A stretch of DNA of 64,000 nucleotides, from NCBI RefSeq assembly GCF_002215215.1, contig NZ_CP018632.1:1732501-1796500 (forward strand), given 5' to 3'. How positions within the stretch are numbered: the first letter of the stretch is position 1; every line of letters starts with the position of its first letter. The stretch comes from Granulosicoccus antarcticus IMCC3135 (GTDB lineage: Bacteria > Pseudomonadota > Gammaproteobacteria > Granulosicoccales > Granulosicoccaceae). The notes beneath the pieces were generated by a model. That model did no database searches. It saw only the letters and a list, made by a program, of their open reading frames with translations, and was not told the origin of the DNA. This document shows, one piece after another, positions 53,893 to 62,705 of the stretch. A program made the position numbers and the translations under genes.

Positions 53893-55407
53893 TTGTCTGG
53901 AAAGAAAATCACTCGATTTCAGGAAAACAGATACATGAGCAGTCGAACAGCAGGAGATTCACAACAGGTTGCATCAGCCAAGGCGGGCATTAGCGTACGC
54001 TCTGGCCGACGCATTGATAAAGGTGAGCGCACAGAGCCAGATGCGGTGCGACAGTGGCGCACACGCACCGACCCTTTGAAAGATGTCTGGCAGTCAGAGT
54101 GCGTGCCGTTATTGGAACGAGAGCCGGAACTGACCGGCTTGACGTTGTGGGAGCATCTCGAAGAGATCTACCCAGCGCAGTACCCCTTCAGTCTGCTTCG
54201 CACCTTACAGAGACGTGTGAAGAAATGGCAAGCCACAGACGGGCCTGCCAAGGCGGTGATGTTCCGTCAAGCCATGCCGCCCGGGCTTCAGGGTTTATCT
54301 GATTTCACCGTGCCCAATTCACCGGTCACTATCGCTGGTGAGCCATTTGAGCATTTGCTGTATCAATTCCGGCTTGCTTACAGTGGCTGGCGTTCGGTCA
54401 CTATCATTCGCGGAGGTGAGAGCTATAGCGCTTTGGCTGACGGTCTTCAAAGCGCATTGCGCAAATTAGGCGGTGCCCCGCTTGAACACCGTAGCGATTC
54501 TCTGTCGGCAGCTTATGTCAATGCCAGTCAGAAGCGCTATCTGACCGACAGCTACAACGGGCTATGCCAGCATTACGGGATGCGTCCCACCACTAACAAC
54601 CTAGGTGTAAGCCATGAAAATGGGGCTATTGAGAGCGCTCATGGCGCTCTAAAGCACCGGATCGATCAAGCATTGAAACTGCGTGGGTCTTCGGATTTCT
54701 CCGATGTCAGAACCTACCGTGTGTTCCTGTTTCGGATAGTCGAGAAGTTAAACAAACGTTCCCGGGAACGTCTGGGGGAGGAACGGGCCGAGTTGCAAGC
54801 GCTGCCAATGGATCGGTTTATAGACTACCGGGAACTGAGTGTGCGTGTGACAACCAGTAGCACGATTGACGTCAAACGCACCTTGTATACCGTGCCCTCA
54901 CAGTTGATGGGCGAGAAGTTGCGTATTCATCTGTATCACGACCGCCTGCAGTGCTACCTGGGTCAGACCAAGGTGTTGCAACTGCCGCGCGTCTACCCAG
55001 ATAAACCAGACGGGCGTGCCCGGCGCATCGACTACTCTCACATCATCCACTCGTTGGTCTGCAAGCCGCAAGCGTTCCGCTTTTGTCAGTTTCGCGATGA
55101 CATTCTGCCCGGCGCATTCTATCGGCAATTGTGGTCATTGGCAGAGGCGCAGTTTACGCCGCAAATGGCCTGCAAATGGATCGTGAATGTGCTGCGTATC
55201 GCCCACGATTACGATTGTGAGCAGCTGCTGGTACGCGGGCTGTTGAAAGAGGCCGAGGATGTGGAGCTGCCCACGTTGGAGACACTGCAATCGCGCTACC
55301 TGCCACGTACCAACGTGCCGCCAATTCCTGTGCGACAGCATTGTATTATTGATTACGACGAGCTACTTGAAGGCCAGTGGACGGCGCAGGAGGCCTGTCA
55401 TGGATGA
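53893..55407 (+). CDS. istA: IstA transposase of the plus-strand IS21-type element
   Basis: 504 residues, start taken as TTG 53893 because the conserved opening KKITRFQENRYMSSRTAGDS begins here; ATG 53935 would cut into it. The helix-turn-helix is in QQVASAKAGISVRSGRRI. The central integrase core shows EHRSDSLSAAYVN and NLGVSHENGAIESAHGALKH, the latter with the catalytic Glu. In place of the usual QVDW the sequence after MPPGLQGLSDF is changed (FTVPNSPVTIAG), with the first Asp probably in LSDF. The end overlaps istB by 8 bp. Confidence 0.9.
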   Translation: MSGKKITRFQENRYMSSRTAGDSQQVASAKAGISVRSGRRIDKGERTEPDAVRQWRTRTDPLKDVWQSECVPLLEREPELTGLTLWEHLEEIYPAQYPFSLLRTLQRRVKKWQATDGPAKAVMFRQAMPPGLQGLSDFTVPNSPVTIAGEPFEHLLYQFRLAYSGWRSVTIIRGGESYSALADGLQSALRKLGGAPLEHRSDSLSAAYVNASQKRYLTDSYNGLCQHYGMRPTTNNLGVSHENGAIESAHGALKHRIDQALKLRGSSDFSDVRTYRVFLFRIVEKLNKRSRERLGEERAELQALPMDRFIDYRELSVRVTTSSTIDVKRTLYTVPSQLMGEKLRIHLYHDRLQCYLGQTKVLQLPRVYPDKPDGRARRIDYSHIIHSLVCKPQAFRFCQFRDDILPGAFYRQLWSLAEAQFTPQMACKWIVNVLRIAHDYDCEQLLVRGLLKEAEDVELPTLETLQSRYLPRTNVPPIPVRQHCIIDYDELLEGQWTAQEACHG

Positions 55408-56173
55408 GTCGCTGCCAATCATGCTACGCCAGTTGCGCTTACCGGCATTCACCGATCATCATCAGCGCGCCGCACAGCAGGCTACGGAGAAGGCGTGGGA
55501 TTACGCTCATTATCTGGGTTATCTATGCGAGCAGGAAATCGCTCGGCGCTATGAGAGTCGGGTTCACACCTGGAGCCGTGAGGCCAAATTGCCCGCGGGC
55601 AAGAGCTTTGCGACACTGGATATGAGCGCGCTGCCTGCGCCGGTCCAGAAAAAGGTGATTGCGCTGCGCGAGGATACGCAGTGGGCGAAGCAGAATGAAA
55701 ACGTGCTGCTTATCGGCCCCTCGGGTGTCGGTAAGTCTCACCTGGCGGCCGCTCTGACGCTGAACCTGATCGAACAAGGAGTCAGAGCTCGATGGATGTC
55801 GGCCACCGCTCTGGTTCAACACCTGCAGCAGGCCAAGAAATCGTTGGAGCTGATGGGTGCGATGACGAGATTGGACAAGTACCGCGTACTGGTAATTGAC
55901 GATATTGGCTATGTGCGCAAAAGCGATTCTGAGACCCAGGTGCTGTTTGAGTTCATTGCTCATCGTTACGAGAGTGGCAGCCTGATTGTCACGTCAAATC
56001 AGCCGTTCAGCCAATGGGATCAGGTATTTCCAGACGCTTTGATGACCGTGGCGGCGATAGACCGGATTATCCATCACGCAACGATTCTGGAGATCAACGG
56101 GCAGAGTTATCGGAAGAAAAACCGCAAGCAAAAGCAGGACGATGAGACTGAGAAATCAGAACCGGAGGCCTAG
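55400..56173 (+). CDS. istB: IS21-type helper ATPase (IstB)
   Basis: 257 residues from ATG 55400, with AGGAGG 7 bp upstream inside istA. Walker A LLIGPSGVGKSHLAAALTLN (about 110-129), Walker B VLVIDDIGYVRKS (about 170-182), sensor-like SLIVTSNQPFSQWDQVFPD and an acidic, lysine-rich tail. The long frame upstream of 55400 is a shadow of istA. Intact. Confidence 0.93.
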   Translation: MDESLPIMLRQLRLPAFTDHHQRAAQQATEKAWDYAHYLGYLCEQEIARRYESRVHTWSREAKLPAGKSFATLDMSALPAPVQKKVIALREDTQWAKQNENVLLIGPSGVGKSHLAAALTLNLIEQGVRARWMSATALVQHLQQAKKSLELMGAMTRLDKYRVLVIDDIGYVRKSDSETQVLFEFIAHRYESGSLIVTSNQPFSQWDQVFPDALMTVAAIDRIIHHATILEINGQSYRKKNRKQKQDDETEKSEPEA

Positions 56174-56249
56174 GTAGTTGTCGTCAGATTACGATCAACT
56201 CTCGTTCTGGCTATAGCGGCTGGCATAACAGCGGGATACCTGGGATGCG

Positions 56250-56283
56250 CACTTCCCCCGCCGCCATGGCGGCGGGGGAAGTG
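56250..56283. repeat. 34-bp perfect palindrome downstream of istB
   Basis: Arms CACTTCCCCCGCCGCCA / TGGCGGCGGGGGAAGTG, no mismatch, centre 56266/56267. It would fold to a very stable GC-rich hairpin. No run of T follows, so it is not a classical terminator. It lies between istB and the terminal repeats of the element. Confidence 0.85.
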
Positions 56284-56931
56284 TAGGAAGAACGCACTAC
56301 AGATACCAAGGTTAAACAGAATTCTCAACCGGCCAAGGTAATTGTCGTCAAAGCGGACAAAGTAGTTGAGTGTGCCGCAGCAATGCGGAGAGGGAGGCAA
56401 GGAGCTGACCTCGCTGTATGAAAAGCTATAGAAGTGATGGAGGAATTAAGGCCCTCCGGAGTCTGCCTACAGGGGCTGGCTTCAAACCACCGTTGAGCGG
56501 CATTAGCTGAAGACTGTTGTCGTGAGCGTCAAGGGAAAAAGCGTACCCATGTGGTGCGTCAGGTATGAATCGAGAAGGCGAGTACCAACGAACCATCGTT
56601 AAGGTGTCGATACTGTTTACATGGCATCAAAACTGGGGGTCTCAACTATCCCCAGGATAAGCCCATCGGGAACCTGTTTACTGGGTGGGCGGTGTCCGGC
56701 ATAGAGATGGCGCGAGCTCGATTTCAGGCGCTTCTGTGGAACTGCGGGAACTCGATCTGATGATGTTAAGGGAGACGGTCAAGTGAAGAAAAGCGAGGCC
56801 AAGAGTACCGATGCATCGGATTGAGGACGGACGGACTTGTAGTAGCGTTGATGGCATTGTAATGATGCCGGAGCAAAGGAGTCCGGTTGTACCAGTTGTT
56901 GTATGTACCAACTCGTAGAGAGGATGAAGAC

Positions 56932-58194
56932 ATGACAGTAACAAAACCGTTTGATATTCCTAAACGCTTGGTGTGGGAGGCATACCAGCGGGTCAGGTCC
57001 AATAAGGGATCGGCCGGTGTTGACGGGCAATCGATTGAGTCATTTGATCGAGAGCGAGACAAGAACCTCTATAAGATCTGGAATCGGATGTCATCAGGCA
57101 GCTACTTTCCGCCTGCGGTCAAAGCGGTGCCGATTTTAAAGAAATCAGGAGGGACAAGGATGTTAGGAGTGCCGACTGTCAGTGACAGAATTGCACAGAC
57201 AGCGGCGTCTCTGTTGCTGGAACCCCTACTGGAGCCTGTGTTTCATGCAGACTCCTATGGATACCGGCCCGCAAGATCAGCACATGACGCACTTTCTGTA
57301 ACGCGCAAGCGATGCTGGAGGTACGATTGGGTGCTGGAGTACGATATTCGCGGCTTGTTTGACAACATTGACCATGAGCTTTTGCTCAAAGCACTCCGTC
57401 ATCACTGTAAGATTCAGTGGGTATTGTTGTATGTGACACGTTGGTTGACAGCTCCAATGCAAACTGGAGATCAGGTTGCAGGATTGAGGACGGTCGGTTT
57501 GCCGCAAGGCGGCCCACTGTCTCCAATTTTATCGAATTTGTTTCTTCACTATGCACTGGATCACTGGCTATCAATGTACCACCCATCAATTCCTTTTTGT
57601 CGTTACGCAGATGATGGGGTCTTGCATTGTAGAAGCGAAGCTGAAGCCACAGAGATACTGTGTGCGCTGAAGCAGCGACTCGATCAATGTGGGCTGGAGC
57701 TGCATCCGGATAAAACCCGGATTGTGTATTGCAAGGATTGCGATCGAACAGGGACTTACGAGAACGTCCAATTTGACTTTCTAGGCTACAGTTTTCGGCC
57801 TAGGCGTTTCATTGATCGTCAGGGCCGAGTTAAGGCAACTTTCACCCCCGCTGTGAGCCGTCAAGCTATGACAGCAATGCGTCAGTCACTTCGGCGCAGA
57901 CGGTTACAGTTGCACAGTGAATTATCACTGGAAGATTTGGCCAGAACCTTGAATCCTCGCGTCAGCGGATGGATTAACTACTACTGTCGCTTTCGAGGTT
58001 CTGAGTTCCAACCTGTTGCTGATCATATCGACAGGGTTATTGTTCGCTGGGCCATGAGGAAATTCAAACGCCTTCGGGGTCATAAAACCAGAGCGTATCG
58101 GTGGCTGGATCGTGTAAGGAGTAAGTCCCCCTATCTGTTCGTACATTGGACAGGTCGCGGGTCTTTTTCGGTTGGCGCAATGGGAGCCCGGTGA
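56932..58194 (+). CDS. ltrA: Group II intron reverse transcriptase/maturase
   Basis: 420 residues from ATG 56932 (AGAGGATG upstream). RT blocks: SNKGSAGVDGQSIESFDRER, LGVPTVSDRIAQ, YGYRPARSAHDAL, LEYDIRGLFDNIDHELLLKA, GLPQGGPLSPILSNLFLHYA and FCRYADDGVLHC with the catalytic YADD (about 225-228). The thumb/maturase part has GYSFRPRR and NPRVSGWINYYCRFRGSEF. I see no HNH endonuclease domain at the C-terminus. Its last codons and stop lie inside domain V. It splices and mobilises the intron RNA. Confidence 0.95.
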   Translation: MTVTKPFDIPKRLVWEAYQRVRSNKGSAGVDGQSIESFDRERDKNLYKIWNRMSSGSYFPPAVKAVPILKKSGGTRMLGVPTVSDRIAQTAASLLLEPLLEPVFHADSYGYRPARSAHDALSVTRKRCWRYDWVLEYDIRGLFDNIDHELLLKALRHHCKIQWVLLYVTRWLTAPMQTGDQVAGLRTVGLPQGGPLSPILSNLFLHYALDHWLSMYHPSIPFCRYADDGVLHCRSEAEATEILCALKQRLDQCGLELHPDKTRIVYCKDCDRTGTYENVQFDFLGYSFRPRRFIDRQGRVKATFTPAVSRQAMTAMRQSLRRRRLQLHSELSLEDLARTLNPRVSGWINYYCRFRGSEFQPVADHIDRVIVRWAMRKFKRLRGHKTRAYRWLDRVRSKSPYLFVHWTGRGSFSVGAMGAR

Positions 58195-58217
58195 GCTGAG
58201 AGGTTCACGCCGGGATC
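58184..58217 (+). ncRNA. Group II intron 1, domain V
   Basis: A 34-nt hairpin beginning GAGCCCGGTGAG and ending CACGCCGGGATC, with the AGC catalytic triad near its start and a GAGA-type loop. The RT stop codon overlaps it. Domain VI (about 58218-58250, arms AGCCGAGGG / CCCTCGGCT) follows. Confidence 0.85.
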
Positions 58218-58273
58218 TGAGAGCAGCCGAGGGGGCAGTTCCCTCGGCTGACTCACCCGCCGGACAGAATAAG

Positions 58274-58511
58274 CGTACCGATCGTCCTTTGATAGGATAT
58301 CTAGATCCGCAGCAGATCGACGCGCTGTTGAACGCGCCCGATCCGTCCACCCGAATTGGTATCAGGGACAGGGCAATGATCCACTTGTGTTTGGCGGCGG
58401 GACTACGAGTCACCGAGCTGGTGACACTACCGATGAACGCGCTTACTTTGCATAGTGAATCCGCCGTTCATGTCGTCGGTAAAGGTAGACGCGAACGAGC
58501 TTTACCACTAT
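58274..58511 (+). pseudogene. RIT-2 tyrosine recombinase C, part 2 of 3
   Basis: Continues in phase from IPNK: RTDRPLIGYLDPQQIDALLN, then LCLAAGLRVTELVTL with the catalytic Arg and VVGKGRRERALPL with the Lys. It is cut after CTAT by the four-gene IS21 element. The apparent tail CVFAGSKARLFAGEFFNK is read-through into that element's end. Confidence 0.9.
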
Positions 58512-58621
58512 GTGTCTTTGCTGGATCAAAAGCGCGGCTATTTGCCGGAGAGTTTTTCAATAAATGAGACTGCCTGACACTGGACCCCGCAGGATCCAGA
58601 TGCTAGAAAAGCATGTCTTTG

Positions 58622-59131
58622 TTAGAAGTCCTCGTCGTCCCAGTTGGGCATTGACGATCGGGACAGGCCACGCTTCCACGGGGGGTGAAGTTCTTGATGT
58701 CTTTGTTCGCCCATGCGCCTTATCGGATCCTTGTAGAGTTCTTCGCAGGCGTGCAATAGCGCACGGAGCAAATTATGCATTTCACCGATATCCTCGTCAC
58801 TCAGTGAGGACAGAGCGTCGATTGATGGCAGTGCGTCCCATAGTTTGGTTTTGTCGTTCATCACACCCGGCTCTTGTGAGGTTCTACCGGACTGGTTACA
58901 TGAGGTCGATTCCTGTTTATCATCCCCTGCCATTCGGTCTATTTCATCGTCAAAACAAAGATGCCGCTGGCGTGGATCACATTGCTCATCAAGCTCCGGC
59001 GTGCGGCACTCTATGATGTCCTCGCTGTAGAGCTCCCAAACCGTATCGCGCAAACGGTCAAGATAATCAACAATGGCGGCAGCTTCCTCTGGCGTCCAGT
59101 AGAAGGCCACATCAACACAACGTGAGTTCAT
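58622..59131 (-). CDS. IS21-associated accessory protein, long form
   Basis: 169 residues. The first 40 match the small protein at 34372-34596: VDVAFYWTPEEAAAIVDYLD, then RLRDTVWELYSEDIIE. The rest is mostly acidic, with a helical segment (LSDEDIGEMHNLLRALLHAC) and ends NWDDEDF. The start overlaps the istB stop by 4 bp. The conserved N-terminal helix pair and variable acidic tail suggest a protein-protein adaptor. No known family recognised. Confidence 0.78.
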   Translation of the reverse strand: MNSRCVDVAFYWTPEEAAAIVDYLDRLRDTVWELYSEDIIECRTPELDEQCDPRQRHLCFDDEIDRMAGDDKQESTSCNQSGRTSQEPGVMNDKTKLWDALPSIDALSSLSDEDIGEMHNLLRALLHACEELYKDPIRRMGEQRHQELHPPWKRGLSRSSMPNWDDEDF

Positions 59132-59919
59132 GAGTCTTTGCCTTTTGGTTTGGGCGTTCTTGTCACTTTGGCTCGGGTCCCTTTCTTTGAAGCTGCTCTT
59201 TTTTTGGCCTCATGGACTCGATACGATTCACCCTTGATCACCAGTATTTCTGAATGATGCACCAGTCGATCAACAATGGAGACCACACTGCCGTTGTTGG
59301 GGAACATGGATGCCCATTCGCTAAACGGTTTGTTGGTAGTAACAATGATCGGCTTCTTCTCGTAGCGACGGTTGACGATCTCAAATAGAAGATCCGCATG
59401 TCGATCGCCATAGGACAGATAGCCCAACTCATCAATGACCAGCAATGAGGGGTGAGCGTAATATCTGAGCCGGCGTCGCAACGCGTTATCACCATCCTGT
59501 GATGCCAGATCTCCAAGCATTTCGGCAGCATTGACATACAACGCGGTATGACCTTGCATCACCGCTTCATGCGTGATGTTTTGAGCCACAGTGGATTTGC
59601 CCAAGCCATTTGAACCGATCAGTATGATATTGCTTGTCTCGTGAATAAACTCCAGATTCATCAGCTCCGAGATGGCGCCTTTGTCGCATTGTTCAGGCCA
59701 TTGCCAGTCGAAGTCTGCCAGTGGCTTGAAGCGCCCAATGTGAGCGCTGCTTAGACGTCGTTCAAGGCCGCGCTGTGTTCGTTCTACCTCTTCCCACTGC
59801 AGCAAAGAGGGGATCCAGGCAATCTGATCCTTTGAGAGTTCATCCCAATGTGCTAGAAGGCCATGAAGTTTCAAGGCCAGGGCGCGTTGTTGTAATTCAC
59901 TATTTAATGGAGTCGTCAT
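59128..59919 (-). CDS. istB: IS21-type helper ATPase (IstB)
   Basis: 263 residues; the start lies 20 bp inside the end of istA. Walker A IILIGSNGLGKSTVAQNITH (about 94-113), Walker B LLVIDELGYLSYGDRHADLL (about 158-177), sensor IIVTTNKPFSEWASMFPNN and a basic tail KKGTRAKVTRTPKPKGK. Very close to the IstB at 34593-35402 throughout, including RRGLERRL/RGLERRLSSAHIGRFK. Intact. Confidence 0.94.
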   Translation of the reverse strand: MTTPLNSELQQRALALKLHGLLAHWDELSKDQIAWIPSLLQWEEVERTQRGLERRLSSAHIGRFKPLADFDWQWPEQCDKGAISELMNLEFIHETSNIILIGSNGLGKSTVAQNITHEAVMQGHTALYVNAAEMLGDLASQDGDNALRRRLRYYAHPSLLVIDELGYLSYGDRHADLLFEIVNRRYEKKPIIVTTNKPFSEWASMFPNNGSVVSIVDRLVHHSEILVIKGESYRVHEAKKRAASKKGTRAKVTRTPKPKGKDS

Positions 59920-61441
59920 CTGTCTCTCCCGGCACGCTATTGTCGTTGTCGTTGTCGTTGTCGTTGTCGCTCAACTGGTCATAGCAATCCAATGAGCCCG
60001 GGCGCACGACAATGTGATTAGCGCGTGCGTTAGCTGGCAAGGGTACGATCAGTGGTGGTGGACGGTTGTGCTCATCACGCCGTCGTTCAAGCACAATGCG
60101 CACAGCATTGGGATGTGGAACCTGTTGTCTCAATGCCTCTGCAATGGCGTGTTCAAGCTCCTGTGCCCCGTAGCTGTCCAGCAGGTTCAGTAGCTGGGCA
60201 ACCACCTGGCTAGGCCGGTAGCCACGCTTGGCGCCTTGTGTCAGTAGTGCAGTACTGCTCGGTGCAGACTGCGAAAGCCGATCCTGGCCGCGGTGTGCAC
60301 GCCCCCGACGCTTGTAGTTAACGAGTGCCTGCAGATGCGCAGGATCTTCAATCTGTTCGCCTTTACCATAACTGCGAACATGGCTGGCAATCACCTTGGC
60401 ACCATCAGTGATTCGCACCGTGCCCATCGAGGCAAGTACTGTCAGCACGCGACGCACATGAGTGTGTGGCAAGCTATAATCGTTGAGATCGTAGCGTGCG
60501 TACGGTGTTTTTCCGATGGACACACTGACCCGATCATCGGCTGGATACGGATTGTCCGGTAATGCAATCAGGTGCTCCTTCTCCTTTTCAAACGCTTCAC
60601 CGACCGTGATTGATGTATCCGCCTGGCAAGGGCGTTGGGTACTGTGCTCAGTGCACCATTGGTCGGCCTGTCTATTCAGATCATCCAGATCACGGAAGTC
60701 ACGGGCCGCAAAGAAATTCTCGCGTATAAAACGAACTCCTCTTTCAACTCGGCCCTTCTCATTCCCCCTGTACGGTGCGCAGGGGCGCGGTTCGAAACGA
60801 TAGTGTGCCGAGAGTTTTAGCAGTTCGGGATTGAATGTGATCGCATCACCGTGGCGTTGAATGACAGCCGATTTCAGGTTGTCGTACAATACAACTCGAG
60901 CAACGCCGAGATGCTCGAAGGCAGCAACATGTCCCCGCAGAAAACTCTCCATGCGTGCGTTAAGATAGAAGCGTACGAAGATCATGCGGCTCCAGGAAAG
61001 CACCATCACAAAGGCCATCAACGGACGCTTGGCCCGGCCGATTTGCAGATGACCGAATGAGCCCCAGTCACATTGCATTTGTTCTCCTGGAAAAGTCTTG
61101 AGACGCTGGAAGGCCTCCGGATTTTTCCGGGGACGCAGCTCCGCCACGCGAGCACGAAAGTGACTGGAACACCCGTTATACCCGCGATTACATGCCATCA
61201 CATATAGGCGAGTAGCGGTCAGATCGGGGAACTTGTCCAGCGTGGCTACGATGAAGTCGTTGTAGGGATCGCGTATCGATCGTGACTCGGTTCGCTCAGA
61301 TTGTGGCACACCAACCTGGCTCAGTACACGTTCAACCACGCTGTGATGAATATGCAGCTGGCGGGCGATGGTATTGACACCCCAGTGCTCGACAAAGTGA
61401 AGCCGTAGAATCTGGCTATGCAACTCAGCATGAATCGTCAT
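59900..61441 (-). CDS. istA: IstA transposase of the four-gene IS21 element
   Basis: 513 residues. HTH VNTIARQLHIHHSVVERVL (about 22-40). DDE core: Asp125 in MQCDWGSFGHL, Asp187 in VVLYDNLKSAV and Glu233 in GNEKGRVERGVRFI. The C-terminal domain has ARYDLNDYSLPHTHVRRVLT. Near the end the codons repeat GTCGTT-type units giving (Asn-Asp)x5. The ATG overlaps the zinc-finger gene stop (ATGA). The complete frame makes this the guide for the split istA at 35389-40311. Confidence 0.95.
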   Translation of the reverse strand: MTIHAELHSQILRLHFVEHWGVNTIARQLHIHHSVVERVLSQVGVPQSERTESRSIRDPYNDFIVATLDKFPDLTATRLYVMACNRGYNGCSSHFRARVAELRPRKNPEAFQRLKTFPGEQMQCDWGSFGHLQIGRAKRPLMAFVMVLSWSRMIFVRFYLNARMESFLRGHVAAFEHLGVARVVLYDNLKSAVIQRHGDAITFNPELLKLSAHYRFEPRPCAPYRGNEKGRVERGVRFIRENFFAARDFRDLDDLNRQADQWCTEHSTQRPCQADTSITVGEAFEKEKEHLIALPDNPYPADDRVSVSIGKTPYARYDLNDYSLPHTHVRRVLTVLASMGTVRITDGAKVIASHVRSYGKGEQIEDPAHLQALVNYKRRGRAHRGQDRLSQSAPSSTALLTQGAKRGYRPSQVVAQLLNLLDSYGAQELEHAIAEALRQQVPHPNAVRIVLERRRDEHNRPPPLIVPLPANARANHIVVRPGSLDCYDQLSDNDNDNDNDNSVPGETDDDSIK

Positions 61442-61944
61442 GGTGGTGTCCCTTTGTAATTCCGATGTCGAGAGTGATGTCGTGTTGTTCGCAGGAAATC
61501 GATTCTCATAGCCTCATTGCAGGCACGTTGACACCCGTTGCAGTAAACAAAACGAGACTGTGTTGGCCTGGATATCAGTGGAGCACTGCCGGACTCCTCG
61601 ACGGAACCCCGGTGCGTTACTATGGGTGAATCGCAGGGTGTTGCACTCGGTTCTGAGTCAGGTGGCTTTAGCGTGAGCGGGGGTTGTTTGCTCGACTCGA
61701 GATCCGATTCAAGCATTGCTTTACGCAACCGGTTACGACGTTGACGGGCGGCAGTGCTACGCCTGCCTTTAGGACTGCGTCGGTAGCGTTTTGCGTTTCG
61801 TTTGCAGCGTTCTTTATTTGCAGCCTGGGCGCATCCATCGAAGCAGTAGATATTGCCTCGATCACAGTGGCGGCAGATAATGACCGGTTGGTGGCAACGA
61901 GCGCAGTGGTAGCGCCGTGCAGTGTCCAGGTCGTCCATCGGCAA
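61438..61944 (-). CDS. IS21-associated zinc-finger accessory protein
   Basis: 168 residues. First cluster HCARCHQPVIICRHCDRG plus YCFDGC, a basic region (STAARQRRNRLRKA), a Ser/Pro-rich linker and a second cluster FVYCNGCQRACNEAMRIDFL. The homologue at 40341-40778 keeps CARCH, ICxxCDRG and the late CxxCxxxC-x-RxDFLR block. It is translationally coupled to istA by a 4-bp overlap. It may help IstA bind ends or act on its RNA. This is inference. Confidence 0.78.
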   Translation of the reverse strand: MPMDDLDTARRYHCARCHQPVIICRHCDRGNIYCFDGCAQAANKERCKRNAKRYRRSPKGRRSTAARQRRNRLRKAMLESDLESSKQPPLTLKPPDSEPSATPCDSPIVTHRGSVEESGSAPLISRPTQSRFVYCNGCQRACNEAMRIDFLRTTRHHSRHRNYKGTPP

Positions 61945-62235
61945 TCCCTGCCGGGTAGCTCTGGATTGAAACCTAATGAAGTGCGATACTTCACTTGGCT
62001 GTGTGAAAACACGGTTGGGGATGCGGCGTCAGATCGGACCGTCAAATCAGGACTGGCGTCGCGTCTTTCTACACGGCCATTCCTTCCTATCAGTTGATTG
62101 AGTCTGTGTCACGCGAATCAGAGGATCGGTAACAAACTAACCTGGAACCCTGAACAGAAGTGATGAGCAGGGTTGTTTTATAATGCACTAGCTCCCCGGC
62201 AACTATGCGCGGGTATTGAGCGTCGTATACACTAT

Positions 62236-62645
62236 GGAAGGCGACTGCCAACGATCTACGAGCATGGCGTGATGTAAGGGGTACAAGTGTCGCCTCCGAA
62301 TGCTTTTTAAACGCGCGTGAAGGACCGATGAGCCGTTCGGGGTTCGAGTACATTCTGCGTCGACACGTTGTTACAGCATCGGCCTCATGCCCGACGCTGG
62401 TGGATAAAACAGTAAGTCCGCATGTGTTAAGGCACACTTGTGCCATGACCGTTCTTCAGGCCACTGGGGACATCCGAAAGGTATCATTATGGCTTGGACA
62501 TGCAGGACTGGCGACTACACAGATGTATTTGCGGGCAGATCCAAACGAAAAGCTATCTATCGTGGAAGCAATGATACCGCCGACGCTAAGGACTGGAAAG
62601 TTCAGGGCAACGGATGAATTGATCCAACTGCTAAATGGCAAATAG
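62236..62645 (+). pseudogene. RIT-2 tyrosine recombinase C, part 3 of 3
   Basis: Continues LW-KATANDLRAWRDVRGT, then ECFLNAREGPMSRSGFEYIL, HxxR in SPHVLRHTCAMTVLQ and LGHAGLATTQMYLRAD with His and Tyr. It ends TDELIQLLNGK, close to DDALLEFLKSL of RIT-1. All catalytic residues survive across the three parts. Confidence 0.9.
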
Positions 62646-62705
62646 CTATGCTGAGCTGCTCCAGCGGCCAAAGCCCTACTGATACCGTCTGGCCGCTGGA
62701 GCTCC

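Larger units (their letters stand above)
56370..58256 (+). ncRNA. Group II intron 1 with reverse transcriptase gene
   Basis: Starts GTGTGCC at 56370, a typical group II 5' end, and ends ...GACTCAC at 58256. About 560 nt of RNA domains I-IV precede the RT gene. Domain V and a long domain VI hairpin follow it. The 3' boundary is set by comparison with intron 2 (identical up to ACTCACCC, then different). The 5' boundary is less certain. It interrupts the terminal repeat of the IS21-type element. Confidence 0.8.
53795..58266 (+). mobile_element. IS21-type element on the plus strand, interrupted by a group II intron
   Basis: 4472 bp with 7-bp duplications GAATAAG (53788-53794 and 58267-58273). 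Ends TGTTGGGCG (left) and CGCCGGACA (right). Further in, GACGACAA and CCGGTTGAG recur at both ends in inverse orientation. The intron (56370-58256) sits 10 bp from the right tip. Without it the element is about 2.6 kb. Confidence 0.9.
58512..62230 (-). mobile_element. Four-gene IS21-type element, intact
   Basis: 3719 bp between ACTAT copies (58507-58511 and 62231-62235). Inverted ends share GCGCGGCTATTTGCCGGAGA (58532-58551) with the right end (read inward, CGCGCATAGTTGCCGGGGAG) and resemble the ends of the element at 34316. Minus gene order: zinc finger, istA, istB, acidic protein, all intact. This is the reference copy of the subgroup. Confidence 0.9.

Noticed and set aside
56932-58194. Reverse transcriptase as part of a retron or diversity-generating element
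   Set aside because: A maturase domain, downstream domain V/VI and a second intron copy show a group II intron. No template/variable repeat pair or msr/msd is present.
59935-59975. Short tandem repeats as a CRISPR-like array
   Set aside because: The unit is 6 bp without spacers and lies inside a coding frame.
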